In this document: one piece after another, positions 9,501 to 18,106 of the stretch
Layout: the number at the start of each line of letters is the position of its first letter
Position numbering within the stretch: position 1 is the first letter of the stretch
From: a virus
Direction: 5' to 3' (one strand)
IMG/VR virus record: IMGVR_UViG_3300005253_001075
Location: 1-33,483 of that record
DNA: 33,483 nucleotides
Translations under genes and position numbers: made by a program
The notes under the pieces: generated by a model
Database searches by the model: none
Told to the model about the DNA's origin: nothing
Seen by the model: only the letters and a program-made list of their open reading frames with translations

Positions 9501-12500
9501 GCTGTTGGCGTGGAAGACGATGCAGCGCAACGCAGGATCGCGGCTCATGTGGAAGGCAATCAACTCCCCCACAGGGCAGATCGTCAAGGCGACGATGGAC
9601 AACGTGCAAGCCATTTTTGCTTCCTCCGTCCTCTTGAATCCGATCACCGCTACCCGCTCCCACTTCGATGAGGTGATCCGTTTCTACGAGAACAACGGAT
9701 TCTCCGTTGACCTTCTGAAGTCAACGTTCGCCATAGAAGGGAAAATCGGACCTGAAGCCCGAGCGTTCAGCCGCGACGTTCTAGACAACTTTCTTGCACC
9801 GAACCAGCAGATGTGGCAGTTGGTGAAACCCGGTGACAGGGGCCAATGGGTCCACGCTGAACGCTGGATCAACGGTTCCCTAACGAAGCAAGAACTGTTT
9901 CAGGGCTATGCCCGCGCGGTCGTCAACAGTGGCGGTGACGAGGCAGCGGCCCGTGTCATCTGGGAGAAGTTCTGGAACGAACGGGGCGTCAACTTTGCGA
10001 AGCGCACCACGGTCAACGGGACACCGATCACGGCAGGGAACTCATTTGATATCGTCAGAGACGGATTCGACAACTGGCTCGGTGGCTTCAAGGCGGTCGA
10101 GAAGAAGGGTCGGATTACTGCGCCGGAGGCCCGCAAGGAGATACTGAACGCTGCGGCGAACGGGGTCGATGTGAAGTGGGGGCCGAAGATATGGCGTCAG
10201 TTGCCTGAGGTGCCGGCACAGGTTTCAACACAGGCAGGCAGCAAAGCGTCCGGTGCGTTCCGTCACACAATGGATGTGGCGTTCCGCGCAGGCTATGGTG
10301 CTCCGCAGTCACGCCGCGGCGAAGTGTTCTACGACCATGCCTACGAGTGGGCCAAAGGCGTCTACGACGAATCGTATGCGGGCAAGATGCTGAATGCCAA
10401 ATGGCTTCTGGATAACGGTCACGCTACCTCAATGAACCATGCCCAAGAGATCCTGAATCAAGGCAGACGTTCCCAGGTGGTGCGTGACCTCATCGCTGAA
10501 TCAGGCATGGTGATCGAATCCGACCTTCGCAACGCAGCCATGCGATATGCGGCGTCTTCGGCTGACGACATGATGTATACGTTCAGTGCCACTTCGATCT
10601 TCGGCAAGAAGATTGCCCGTGTATATCCGTTTGGCAGGGCGCAGCTCGACTACTACCAGTGGTGGTGGAAGAAGCTGACCCAGCCGACCCAGTTCGTCGG
10701 AGGCCAGTTGCCCGTCCTTGGCGGCGTGAAACGTCTCGCCTCTGTCCCCGCAGTCGGCGGCAACCTTCGCCTCATTGACCGCATGGCCCATCTGGTGAAT
10801 CTGAATACCACTGGTGAGCGTCCCGGTGTCGGCACTCCGGCAGGGATTGTGAATCATTTCTCTTTCCTTCCCCAAGCGTTTGATGAGCAGATACTATTCG
10901 ACTTGTCGCCCGGTGTCACACCGATCGCCGGTTGGGCCGCGAACCTTCCTTTCGTTCCCGACTCAGTACGCAATTTCATTCAAGAACTCCACCCGCAGCA
11001 CCGCATCTTCACCGAGCCGTATGACAACATGGGCCAAGCGTTGGCCGACACTATGGATGTGCTGTTCCCGAAGGGCGGCATGTCGATCAGGAATCAAGTG
11101 GCTGCATACACCCGTCTTGCAGCTCAGGCTGTCGCAATGGTGACGTTGGATTACGACCCGAACCTGCCAGTCACAGATGAGCAGCAGCGGCGCATCACAC
11201 CGATCATCAACGCACAGATGGGCGGTTGGGCCGGTGGCCCGTGGTACTTCGACCGGGTGAAAATCGACATGATCGACTGGTTGAAGGAGAACGGCAACAA
11301 GACCCTGCCGGACAAGAGCGACGACGATCTGCTGTTGGAGTTCGGGTTCCGCAACGACGAGGTATCCATCGCGTCCCTTGGGGAACAGAACCTTGATTTC
11401 CTGTCCCGCGTAACAGGAGAGGTACGGTACGGCGGTTCCGACTTCTCATCTGTCGATGGCCTTCTCGGTGTAGACCAGTTCGTGGACGCGTGGTTCGAGT
11501 CGGGTTCCATATCTGATGCTAAGCGAGATTCCCTTCTGATTGGTTGGGAGCTTGTGAACTCAGGCGAGGCGACTGTGGATCAGCGGGTCGGGTTCGCTGA
11601 CGAAGTACTCGGGGTGCTCTTCAACAGTGGGGTGCTGACCGACGATGAACGTATCGAGTTCATCGCGCGCAACATCGGTGTCCACGCAAACATGGTGTCA
11701 TCGCGTGAAGTGAACCTTGGTCTGATCCCTGTCGATGTCGCACCGGACATCAAGAGAGGCCGCATAGATACCGAAGACCTCGACCGTGCCAAAGAACTGT
11801 ACCGGCGCGGCGACAAAGAAGGATGGCTGGAATACCGGGACGCCACCGATGTCCGATTCGACATGCTCACCTCACGCCACCGTTCCGTCCGGGAGTTCCT
11901 CGATGTCATCTACAAACGTGCGACGAACGGGCTGACGATTGACAAGCGCAGCCAAGTGATCGGTGAGGATCGTTTCTCCCTGTCAGACCTTGATGTCAAC
12001 CTGACCCCCGAATGGTGGCAGGAACACGGCTCATGGCTTGAAGACCTCGGCACGTTCGGCCTGTCCGATGATCTGGTGGGCCAGTTGGTTGCTGGCGACA
12101 CCGTGGTCATGTCTCTTGAAGAGTTCAGGCAGGTCATCCTTGATACGAAGGGTACGTTCGGCTACCAGTATGAGGCCACCAACACTCTTGAGGCCGAACT
12201 GAACCGTATCGGTATCGATGACCGGCCTATGTCTTCCATCGGTATCCGTCTGAGTCAGATGCCCGGATTCGATGATGCCGACTTCGACAACACGGTCGGG
12301 CTGTCCCACTATGGGAAAGACCTCGCCAAAGACTTCAACGCTGCACTCAATCTCGGGCAGCGGGAGTTCGGTTGGAAAGGTCTCGATGAATGGGATGTTG
12401 AGTGGATAGACGAAGAGAAACGTGACGACGACGGGAACATTTTCGTGGTCAGGCACAGCCTTGAAGGCCTACGCTCACGGTTCCGTGTAGCCATTGCGCT

Positions 12501-13071
12501 CTCGGGTATGAACGCCACAGACGATAAGAGCTTCAGCGAAGAGAACTACGAGAACAGCCTGTACGGTCGCAACCTCGGTGATCTGAATTGGACACACCCC
12601 GAACCGCCGACGCTTGACAAGCTCGAACAGGACTGGTTTGAGACCGACACGCCGGAGCTTCTGTCCGTAGTAGATGGTGACACCATCAGGATTCCCACCG
12701 ATGACGGTCCTGCGTTCGTCAGGTTCATCGGATTGAACACACCTGAGAAGGGTGAGGACGGATTTCGGGAATCCTTGGAAGGTCTGGCCGATATTCTCCT
12801 TCAGGCCGACAAGGTGCAATTCGTTGTGTGGAAACCCAACGAGTACGGATTCAGAACCAGGGCATTCACTATTGAAGAGGATGTTGTGGTGACCCGCGAC
12901 CGTCTCCTAGTGTGGCTCTACATCGACGGTGTGCCCCTGTTCGACCCTGAAGAGTTCTCCCGCCAGAACGTTCGTGGCGTTAGGACGGGTGGTAGCGTCC
13001 CGGACTATCAGGTGTTGCTTGACGCTGAGATCACTCGCCGCGAGGTAGCATCCAGGGAAAGGAGTGACTGA
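6595..13071 (+). CDS. Giant 2158-aa virion-module protein with C-terminal SNase-like domain
   Basis: The largest gene, nearly a fifth of the window. GTG start behind AAGGAAGG. The first 80 residues are Pro/Arg/Gly-rich and probably disordered. A hydrophobic stretch near 440-465 and a long predicted coiled coil near 783-870 precede a mostly helical middle. Near 2023-2120 there is a staphylococcal-nuclease-like pattern: VVDGDTIRI (Asp2027, Asp2029), VRFIGLNTPE (Arg2043, Asn2048, Glu2051) and RDRLLVWLYIDG (Arg2103). These match SNase Asp19, Asp21, Arg35, Asp40, Glu43 and Arg87, except that Asp40 is Asn here. Its size and place between portal and scaffold fit an internal or ejected virion protein of a podovirus, which is inference. 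I found no polymerase, lysozyme or MuF signature. Confidence 0.88.
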   Translation: MTFDQRPEDADVGLEGSVDPPELSLPSEPERPRSPIGPGRRQRQAPRTFGPPAPPVMSGGRRRDMMSGGARRVPEGWTAGDMTILEGMVRAAHYMVPSEDLNKITQMVMTNSDPSIIQSGSAKFARQLGLSTREMFEEEAVLKLLGFVSDEDAFAQATVDRFYETGAALANTSKLFAESEEIKMTVTTHWLEAEDVRGRIAGQLAERGLVFGVGDKIEGLRGKSLKWKRDGDQLALRWFTEDPKPGEDAFVDVLIHLKPGTETNTSIDAVTEYLLAVGGVAHVVAPTSGDVPGRQNFVGALFEGADDMLNWAQKFGGGYLEETISELSTQMSTSLAAVSMNPVPEQQEADDEAVREQESIQAVTRTMRDNTAVAIARREMLENPEQAMSATWQAGLAGAAMLEQDELEAQATTILSDLDAAEKRRLEEQSFLGEFIEQDLAPPVLGALEVWIEMLYFGGIVILDATNIDAWIEIAQDISENGIDALFDPMNLQKFVSPIDLEFVIEQVRNIQEEGLPKALAAYVEATQDTTFADYYGIDPESNWAAWVNQAGLVVFDPVTWGTLGASASWNALRRSVQTVAGVERIMQSRNMLSAIKNIAVKDSVGTVMIMQEGNMGSTAIAKLFRIAGTHVDDKAAQIAQMQEIRTIMKGPGVFPANGGFYIPSPAAVMRRKTTLGISQWFKIAPSDTKARSFMQDVLIRASNSRSINISEREWLSERFRVIQVKHAGDAKAMADDAARAVETYEAYRAGDISVAMMEGRFHKLKGEIVDLDISLMPGEVKQIPKLRKQVGEWNDSVTELDRRIAGAADDATREAFETSRAQAIKNRDETQALLDVNSGEASRLYDQRVKDLAGKQREVKRIEGLVEDLGTASRDRSLLERDALKYMADWMEEWGVPVKLNLDGSTKMHPIFGDIPLFDLDDVVGPRGASPTRGVDKVSGLSPLGAEFEATFEGVPRVWAELPVSPTELLAWKTMQRNAGSRLMWKAINSPTGQIVKATMDNVQAIFASSVLLNPITATRSHFDEVIRFYENNGFSVDLLKSTFAIEGKIGPEARAFSRDVLDNFLAPNQQMWQLVKPGDRGQWVHAERWINGSLTKQELFQGYARAVVNSGGDEAAARVIWEKFWNERGVNFAKRTTVNGTPITAGNSFDIVRDGFDNWLGGFKAVEKKGRITAPEARKEILNAAANGVDVKWGPKIWRQLPEVPAQVSTQAGSKASGAFRHTMDVAFRAGYGAPQSRRGEVFYDHAYEWAKGVYDESYAGKMLNAKWLLDNGHATSMNHAQEILNQGRRSQVVRDLIAESGMVIESDLRNAAMRYAASSADDMMYTFSATSIFGKKIARVYPFGRAQLDYYQWWWKKLTQPTQFVGGQLPVLGGVKRLASVPAVGGNLRLIDRMAHLVNLNTTGERPGVGTPAGIVNHFSFLPQAFDEQILFDLSPGVTPIAGWAANLPFVPDSVRNFIQELHPQHRIFTEPYDNMGQALADTMDVLFPKGGMSIRNQVAAYTRLAAQAVAMVTLDYDPNLPVTDEQQRRITPIINAQMGGWAGGPWYFDRVKIDMIDWLKENGNKTLPDKSDDDLLLEFGFRNDEVSIASLGEQNLDFLSRVTGEVRYGGSDFSSVDGLLGVDQFVDAWFESGSISDAKRDSLLIGWELVNSGEATVDQRVGFADEVLGVLFNSGVLTDDERIEFIARNIGVHANMVSSREVNLGLIPVDVAPDIKRGRIDTEDLDRAKELYRRGDKEGWLEYRDATDVRFDMLTSRHRSVREFLDVIYKRATNGLTIDKRSQVIGEDRFSLSDLDVNLTPEWWQEHGSWLEDLGTFGLSDDLVGQLVAGDTVVMSLEEFRQVILDTKGTFGYQYEATNTLEAELNRIGIDDRPMSSIGIRLSQMPGFDDADFDNTVGLSHYGKDLAKDFNAALNLGQREFGWKGLDEWDVEWIDEEKRDDDGNIFVVRHSLEGLRSRFRVAIALSGMNATDDKSFSEENYENSLYGRNLGDLNWTHPEPPTLDKLEQDWFETDTPELLSVVDGDTIRIPTDDGPAFVRFIGLNTPEKGEDGFRESLEGLADILLQADKVQFVVWKPNEYGFRTRAFTIEEDVVVTRDRLLVWLYIDGVPLFDPEEFSRQNVRGVRTGGSVPDYQVLLDAEITRREVASRERSD

Positions 13072-14060
13072 TGGCCGAACCGGAAACCGCTGATGGTGGT
13101 GTAACCGTCAGGCTGGAACGGATAGAGAAGATCCTCACCACTCCAACGCCTCCCAAGTATGCGACAACTAGGCCAGAGGACTACAGGTTCGTCCGCAAGT
13201 CCTTCGCCGATCAGTGGGATCTCAACGTTTCCGATCTCACTTTCCGCATCAACTCTCTGGCCGAACTGTGGAGGGAAGATCACGGTGGAGTGTGGCCCAG
13301 AGGCACAGACCTGTTGGGATGGGATGTGGCACAGAACTCGATATGGACCTTCGCTTCAGGAGCCTCGAATCTCCCAGCGACTATCACTCTCATCAACGAT
13401 GACGGTAGTGAGCAACGATGGTTCAACAATCCTGTGCGCGGCCTGATTCCGGTACCTGCCCCGATAGATGCTCCGTTCACCGAGGAAGCGCTCCAGGCGC
13501 GACGCGGAGCAGTCATCTCTGCCGCGGATCTTCCGTCGATCCTCGCAGGCCTTTCCCCTATCAGTCAACCCCGCGGTGGTGGCGGCACGGGCCGCAAAGC
13601 TAGATCCTTCGACCGCAGACAGCTCTCAGAAGCCGCGACGAACAGATGGCGCGGCCTACTCCTAGAGGAACCTGAGGACGCTGAACTCGACAGCCTCGTG
13701 TCGGACTACATCACAGAGGCCAATGCCTTCTGGATCAGGGACTCAGGTAGTCTCGACTTCGACACGTTCGTCACCGACCGTATACGGACTCAGGACAGGC
13801 ATGCCTTCCTGTATGGCAAGAAGCCGGAGTTCCAGTCTGAAGCTGAGTACATGGGCGGCTTCCGTCAGACGGTCAGCCAGTTCGGTCTCAGCTCCGCAGG
13901 CGAACTCCGCGAATTGGAATCTGGAGCTTCGTCTGGTGTTGGCCTTGCCGGTTTCGGTGAACGGGTGTCCCGTACCCGCGAATCAAGGCTCATCAATCAG
14001 GGCTCGTTCTCTCAGCGCCTTGCGGGTAGTCTCGCAGGGTCAGGGCTTGGAGGTTCATAG
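13071..14060 (+). CDS. Virion-module protein of unknown function (329 aa)
   Basis: ATG shares one base with the giant gene's stop (TGATG), so translation is likely coupled. The N-terminal half is globular (aromatic-rich, with RPEDYRFVRKSFADQW near 30-45). The middle has a Gly/Arg-rich linker (PRGGGGTGRKARSFDRR, near 165-181), followed by a helical segment beginning LSEAATNRW, and the C-terminus is Gly/Ser-rich. I do not recognise the family. Sitting between the giant protein and another large unknown, it may belong with them as a core or ejection protein. Confidence 0.75.
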   Translation: MAEPETADGGVTVRLERIEKILTTPTPPKYATTRPEDYRFVRKSFADQWDLNVSDLTFRINSLAELWREDHGGVWPRGTDLLGWDVAQNSIWTFASGASNLPATITLINDDGSEQRWFNNPVRGLIPVPAPIDAPFTEEALQARRGAVISAADLPSILAGLSPISQPRGGGGTGRKARSFDRRQLSEAATNRWRGLLLEEPEDAELDSLVSDYITEANAFWIRDSGSLDFDTFVTDRIRTQDRHAFLYGKKPEFQSEAEYMGGFRQTVSQFGLSSAGELRELESGASSGVGLAGFGERVSRTRESRLINQGSFSQRLAGSLAGSGLGGS

Positions 14061-15613
14061 TGGCTACCGGAATCCAGCTTCTCGATGACATCCTCACATT
14101 CATCGACAGGACTTGGCCCGAACTTGAAGGGTCGCTCCCTGATGCACGGGTGCAGGGTTGGGTTGCTGAGATCGAGTCGGGGACAGGCAGGACGGTCGAA
14201 CAGATCCGTCTCGATATCCTTCAGTTCGTGGTCGGTGACGAACGTATCGACCAGTTCGCCGGCGACGTGTTTGAAGAGTTCGGCCTTGACCCTGCCACTG
14301 GGGACGAGACTGCTGAAGAGCGCATTCAGCGTATCAGTGACGAGTTGCAGAGCGGGGAGAAGACGTTCGCGGGTTTGCGCGAAACGCTTGCCGGGTTTGC
14401 TCCGCCGCCTCAACGTACACCCGACACGATAGGTGGACGCCAGATTCCGGCAGGAATGCGCCTCATCCGCATCACTGATCCGTCGGGTACTGACGCGGGT
14501 GAACTGTTCCTCCTTGTCGGTGACGTGTTCGGTGTGAACCTTGCCTATGAGATCGGTGATAGGGCTGCCCTCGATGAACAGTTCGGCGGCATCACCAACT
14601 TCGAATCGTTCGAGACCTTCACTCAAGCCCAGTTCGATGAATCCGATACGCTGCTTGTCGGCACTACCGACGAGCTTGGCCCAGAATCGTTGCAGGCACA
14701 GTTTGAGCGTGACATCCGGTCTCTCGGGTTGGAATCGCCCCCCGCTTGGCTCATAGCCGACCGTGAAGCCATGACCGTGTTTGTCACAGCAGTCAACGAA
14801 GGCTGGTCTACCGAACGCACCAACAATGCCCTGTCAGGAACACAGGCGTTCAAGGACCGTTTCATCGGTCTAGATGTTGTGATGAACCAACTGGGTACTT
14901 CTTCCATCACCGAGGGGATCGCCGAGTTCACCCGACGTGAAGACCAGATTAGGCAGTCCCTTCTCGCGTCTCGTGGCCCCTCTACCGACGTGTCCCAAGA
15001 AACCGTCACCTCCCTCATCGCGTCCGGTTGGCAACCCGCGGAGATTGAGGAACTGCTCGGTCTTGAGAAGCGGGTGAGGGACAACCCTGCCGCTATGGAC
15101 AACATCAACCAGATCCTCGTCTTTCAAGGCTTCGACCCTTTGGACCCTGATGACTTCGTTCAGTTTCTACAGGATCAGGATGCTTTGAGCCTCGACCCGT
15201 CGTTCACACCGTCAGACATCTTCGAGTCCATAAACGATGCCCTACGGTTCCAAGCCCTGTTGACTGAAGGTATTGAGGTCGATCTCGGATTCGCTACGGA
15301 GCTTGGTACTGGGGTGTCTGAAGGTATTGCTTCTATCGATCAGTTCTCCCGTCAGGCACAGTTGGCTGCCGGATTCATCGCAGCGAATCAGGCAGAACTG
15401 AACTTCGAGAAACTGGGCCTGTCGCGTGAGGACATCATCGCTGCTCAGTTCGGTGAGGTTCCTGAGGGTGGAAGGCCCGTGTCCGAGGTCAACCAGATCC
15501 TTGAACAGTTCGCACGGGAACGTTCAAAGGCGGCGCAAGGATTCTCGGGTGGCCAGTCGTTTATCGACGCTTCGGGCCGTCTGAGGACTCAAGGGTTCGC
15601 TGATTTCGCCTGA
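14060..15613 (+). CDS. Virion-module protein of unknown function (517 aa)
   Basis: GTG start overlapping the previous stop (TAGTGG). Acidic and mostly helical. Many short repeats of acidic-aromatic motifs (FDPLDPDDFVQFL near 354-366) and an Ala/Gln-rich helical segment near 430-460 (QFSRQAQLAAGFIAANQAE). No enzyme motif is visible. The gene ends the block between portal and scaffold; the three large unknown proteins in a row recall the sets of inner-core proteins in podoviruses, but I see no sequence link to the T7 gp14-gp16 proteins. Confidence 0.75.
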   Translation: MATGIQLLDDILTFIDRTWPELEGSLPDARVQGWVAEIESGTGRTVEQIRLDILQFVVGDERIDQFAGDVFEEFGLDPATGDETAEERIQRISDELQSGEKTFAGLRETLAGFAPPPQRTPDTIGGRQIPAGMRLIRITDPSGTDAGELFLLVGDVFGVNLAYEIGDRAALDEQFGGITNFESFETFTQAQFDESDTLLVGTTDELGPESLQAQFERDIRSLGLESPPAWLIADREAMTVFVTAVNEGWSTERTNNALSGTQAFKDRFIGLDVVMNQLGTSSITEGIAEFTRREDQIRQSLLASRGPSTDVSQETVTSLIASGWQPAEIEELLGLEKRVRDNPAAMDNINQILVFQGFDPLDPDDFVQFLQDQDALSLDPSFTPSDIFESINDALRFQALLTEGIEVDLGFATELGTGVSEGIASIDQFSRQAQLAAGFIAANQAELNFEKLGLSREDIIAAQFGEVPEGGRPVSEVNQILEQFARERSKAAQGFSGGQSFIDASGRLRTQGFADFA

Positions 15614-15747
15614 GTTACGGTAAGGTACCATCAGTTACCCGCTGTAAGGGATCGCCCTCCTTGCGGATCAGACGGGAATGGGCAGACGGAACCACACAGT
15701 TCGTCGTGTACCTCTAACGGCGACTACTTAGCCACAAGGAGGATCAA
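15614..15747 (+). promoter_or_regulatory. 134-base leader before scaffold and capsid genes
   Basis: The longest gap inside the late operon. It holds a hairpin at 15642-15666 (CTGTAAGG paired with CCTTGCGG, two G-T wobbles, nine-base loop), a KpnI-type palindrome GGTACC at 15624-15630, and ends with a near-perfect site, AAGGAGG, eight bases before the scaffold GTG. I found no convincing -35/-10 pair. A separate start, processing or stability element for the strongly expressed capsid genes is likely but unproved. Confidence 0.35.
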
Positions 15748-16287
15748 GTGGCAGAAGACAACGCAACCACCGAAGACCTGCCAGAGACCGTAACCCGCGT
15801 AGCGCACCAGCGCATGACCGATGAACGGAATGAAGCCCGTGCTGAAGTTGATGTGTTGGGCAAACGAGTTCAGAAGATGGCATTCGAGAGTGAGGCACGC
15901 AAGCACTTCTCATCGAAGAAGCACGACGACCCCGAGTGGGCCGCCGACATTGCGTTGCCATCTATCTTGCAAGCCGATGTTGAACTCGAAGGTATTGGTG
16001 CATTCTTGGACGACAAGTTTTCAAGGCTGTACCCGAAAGCGAACGAACCCGGGACGGAACAACCAGCGGCAGATGACGGAATCCCGTCACCCGACGCTGC
16101 ACAACCGCCAGGGTTCGCGAAGCCTTCCCCCGCCGCTGAAGGGTCACCTCCAGGTGAGAAGAAGTACAAGTACTCTGACCCAGAGATTCAGGCTCTCATC
16201 AACGCCAACGATGGCGAAGGCTTGAAGAAACTCATCGACGCAGGCCAGTACGAAGGGTTGTCCGCTTCCCCGCTTGTACCGGGGTAA
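15748..16287 (+). CDS. Putative capsid scaffolding protein
   Basis: 179 aa, acidic, GTG start behind AAGGAGG. A helical coiled-coil-like stretch (about 10-55, RMTDERNEARAEVDVLGKRV) leads to an acidic segment, a Pro/Ala-rich linker near 95-130 and a short Lys-rich C-terminal helix (near 135-165). Coiled coil plus flexible linker plus short C-terminal contact helix, located directly before the major capsid gene, is the usual scaffold pattern. The family is inferred from layout and composition; no protease motif is seen, so the scaffold is probably expelled or degraded by another route. Confidence 0.7.
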   Translation: MAEDNATTEDLPETVTRVAHQRMTDERNEARAEVDVLGKRVQKMAFESEARKHFSSKKHDDPEWAADIALPSILQADVELEGIGAFLDDKFSRLYPKANEPGTEQPAADDGIPSPDAAQPPGFAKPSPAAEGSPPGEKKYKYSDPEIQALINANDGEGLKKLIDAGQYEGLSASPLVPG

Positions 16288-16315
16288 CCGAACCTCTGAA
16301 AGGAAGGTGAGGTGA

Positions 16316-17194
16316 GTGGCGAACGAAGTAACGTGGAGCAACCTGCAAGGTGAATACTCTTATGAGTACCGTCTGCTCGCAGATTCCATCATCACAGCGC
16401 TCTACGAGTCGCTCGACATGCGCCAGTTTTCGATTGTGAAGCAGATCAAGAACTGGGCGTCGAACGCGGAGCGCTTCCCCAAGACCCCAACGCTCGTAGC
16501 GTCGGGGCTGACTGAAGGCACAGACCTCGTAACCAACACAGCATTCGCACCTACCCAGGTGACGCTGACCGTTGGAGAAGTTGGTCTCAAACTCACAGTC
16601 ACAGATCTGATGGCTATGGGCGGCATCGTCGGCATAGCGCATTACGGTCAGGAAGCAGGGAAGGCAGTGGCCGAGAAGCGCACTACCGACCTTGTGGCTC
16701 TCATGTCCGGGTTCTCAAACTCGGTTGGGACAACGAACACAGACATCACCGAAGCCTTCTACCTTGCTGCCATCGCACAGTTGCGTGGCGCCAAGGTCAA
16801 GAGACCGTATGTTGGAGTCCTTCACACGACTTCGTACTATTCGGAACTCATCGGTTCGATCGGTTCGACGTTCTCGGCCCTCGCCAATACTGGTGCAGGT
16901 GTCCGTGCAGAGTCGAACGATCTGCCGGGTGCAGGCGACGGGGGTATGGTTGGTGAGCTCTTCGGCACCACCGTGCTCATCACACCGCTTGTTGGCGAGG
17001 ATGGCAACAGCGACAAGATCAACGGCATGTACAACCCGAATCGTGCCATTGGTTACGTGGAGAAGTGGGCCATCAGGCCCGAGATGGAGCGAAAGCCATC
17101 GCTCCGTGGATCGGAGGTGGTCGTAACGGCCGCCTATGCCGTTGGGGAAACAGACGATATTTCGGGTGTCCGTATCGTCTCTGACGGCGTGTAA
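16316..17194 (+). CDS. Major capsid protein, HK97-like
   Basis: 292 aa, starting at GTG behind AAAGGAAGGTGAGG, right after the scaffold. The sequence has the style of HK97-fold capsid proteins: an N-terminal arm, PTLVASGLTEGTDL and the following beta strands (TQVTLTVGEVGLKLTV, near 80-95), a helix AEKRTTDLVALMSGF (the spine-helix type, near 119-133), and a late RAIGYVEKWAI...MERKPSLRGSEVVVTAAYAVG strand set near 242-282. I cannot tell whether the arm is cut. Position, length and a strong downstream hairpin agree with the main capsid gene. Confidence 0.85.
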   Translation: MANEVTWSNLQGEYSYEYRLLADSIITALYESLDMRQFSIVKQIKNWASNAERFPKTPTLVASGLTEGTDLVTNTAFAPTQVTLTVGEVGLKLTVTDLMAMGGIVGIAHYGQEAGKAVAEKRTTDLVALMSGFSNSVGTTNTDITEAFYLAAIAQLRGAKVKRPYVGVLHTTSYYSELIGSIGSTFSALANTGAGVRAESNDLPGAGDGGMVGELFGTTVLITPLVGEDGNSDKINGMYNPNRAIGYVEKWAIRPEMERKPSLRGSEVVVTAAYAVGETDDISGVRIVSDGV

Positions 17195-17200
17195 CCAGGC

Positions 17201-17237
17201 GTAGAGATGGGGGAGCGGTAGCTCCCCCTGCCTCTAC
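17201..17237 (+). terminator. Strong hairpin after the capsid gene
   Basis: Seven bases after the capsid stop. The inner stem GGGGGAGC/GCTCCCCC is eight perfect pairs around GGTA; an outer stem GTAGAG/CTCTAC extends it beyond a small internal loop. No T-run follows (CCGACAAGG), so it is more likely a partial terminator or an RNA 3'-end stabiliser that raises capsid mRNA over downstream genes than a full stop. The next ribosome site follows at once. Confidence 0.75.
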
Positions 17238-17257
17238 CCGACAAGGAGAAGGAACAC

Positions 17258-18106
17258 ATGGGAGCAACCAGAGGAACGAAGAACAAAGCCAAACGGATGT
17301 ACGAAGGCGAAGAATTGTCCTACACCGCTATCGGTAAGAAGGTCGGCTTCAGTGGTCAGGCGGTATCGAAGTGGGCGAAGGATGAGGGCTGGGTCAAGTT
17401 TGGATCTGGCTACGTTCCGAAGGCTGAGGCTGTCGAAGACGCCCCTCCTGCTCCGTTGGAGCGTTCCGAAGTTGAACTGCGTGAACGCCTCTCACTACTC
17501 GAGGCCCGCAACAGGGAGCTTGAGAAAGAGAACTACGACCTGAAGCCGACACGCGAGTTGAAGGGCATGTTCACCGACCGTGTGAAATGGCTCACCGAAA
17601 ACTCCCCCGAAGGTGAACGCTACTGGATCAACCGTGCCGAAGCAGAGTACAAGAAGGTCAACAAGGAACGGGCACAAGAAGGACTCCCAGTATTCGATGT
17701 CAAGGAGCATCCTGAGATCCTTGAGGATCTTCTGATCGAGTTGAAGACGAAGGAGTCGATGCACATTGACAACTCTGCTGTCGAGGTCGCCGCGCGCAAG
17801 GTGAAGCTCTACATTGAGCGCAACGGGATGCCGACGATCGAGCAGATTCCGATGGAGAACCAGATCAACAACATGGCTGGGTCTCTCGCTGACGGCATCA
17901 TCCGTTACACGCGGAAGGGTTTCAAGCTGACAGACCCGTTCCTGTGTCCGAGGGCCGGGTGTTTCAAACCTGCCGCGTCTGATGAGATGAAGCGGTGGAA
18001 GTATGACGGCTACTGCACCGAGATTCACCGTGCCGAGGTTGAGGGTGAGCAGAAGTCTCCGACTTCCGGTTTGCAAACGAGGGACGTGTTGAGCGGTGTC
18101 AGCTAA
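17258..18106 (+). CDS. HTH protein resembling terminase small subunits
   Basis: 282 aa. Residues about 5-45 (KAKRMYEGEELSYTAIGKKV then GFSGQAVSKWAKDEGW) read as the winged/homeodomain-like HTH found at the N-terminus of many small terminase subunits: 'Y..GE..SYT.IG..VG.S...V.KW.K..GW'. A coiled coil follows near 70-95 (LRERLSLLEARNRELEKENY), then a helical body and a Cys-bearing tail (CPRAGCFKPAA...YDGYC, near 229-252) that may bind zinc. Known small subunits bind the packaging site and drive the large subunit, and usually sit just before terL; here the gene follows the capsid gene. It could instead be a DNA-binding head protein. RBS AAGGAGAAGG. Confidence 0.6.
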   Translation: MGATRGTKNKAKRMYEGEELSYTAIGKKVGFSGQAVSKWAKDEGWVKFGSGYVPKAEAVEDAPPAPLERSEVELRERLSLLEARNRELEKENYDLKPTRELKGMFTDRVKWLTENSPEGERYWINRAEAEYKKVNKERAQEGLPVFDVKEHPEILEDLLIELKTKESMHIDNSAVEVAARKVKLYIERNGMPTIEQIPMENQINNMAGSLADGIIRYTRKGFKLTDPFLCPRAGCFKPAASDEMKRWKYDGYCTEIHRAEVEGEQKSPTSGLQTRDVLSGVS

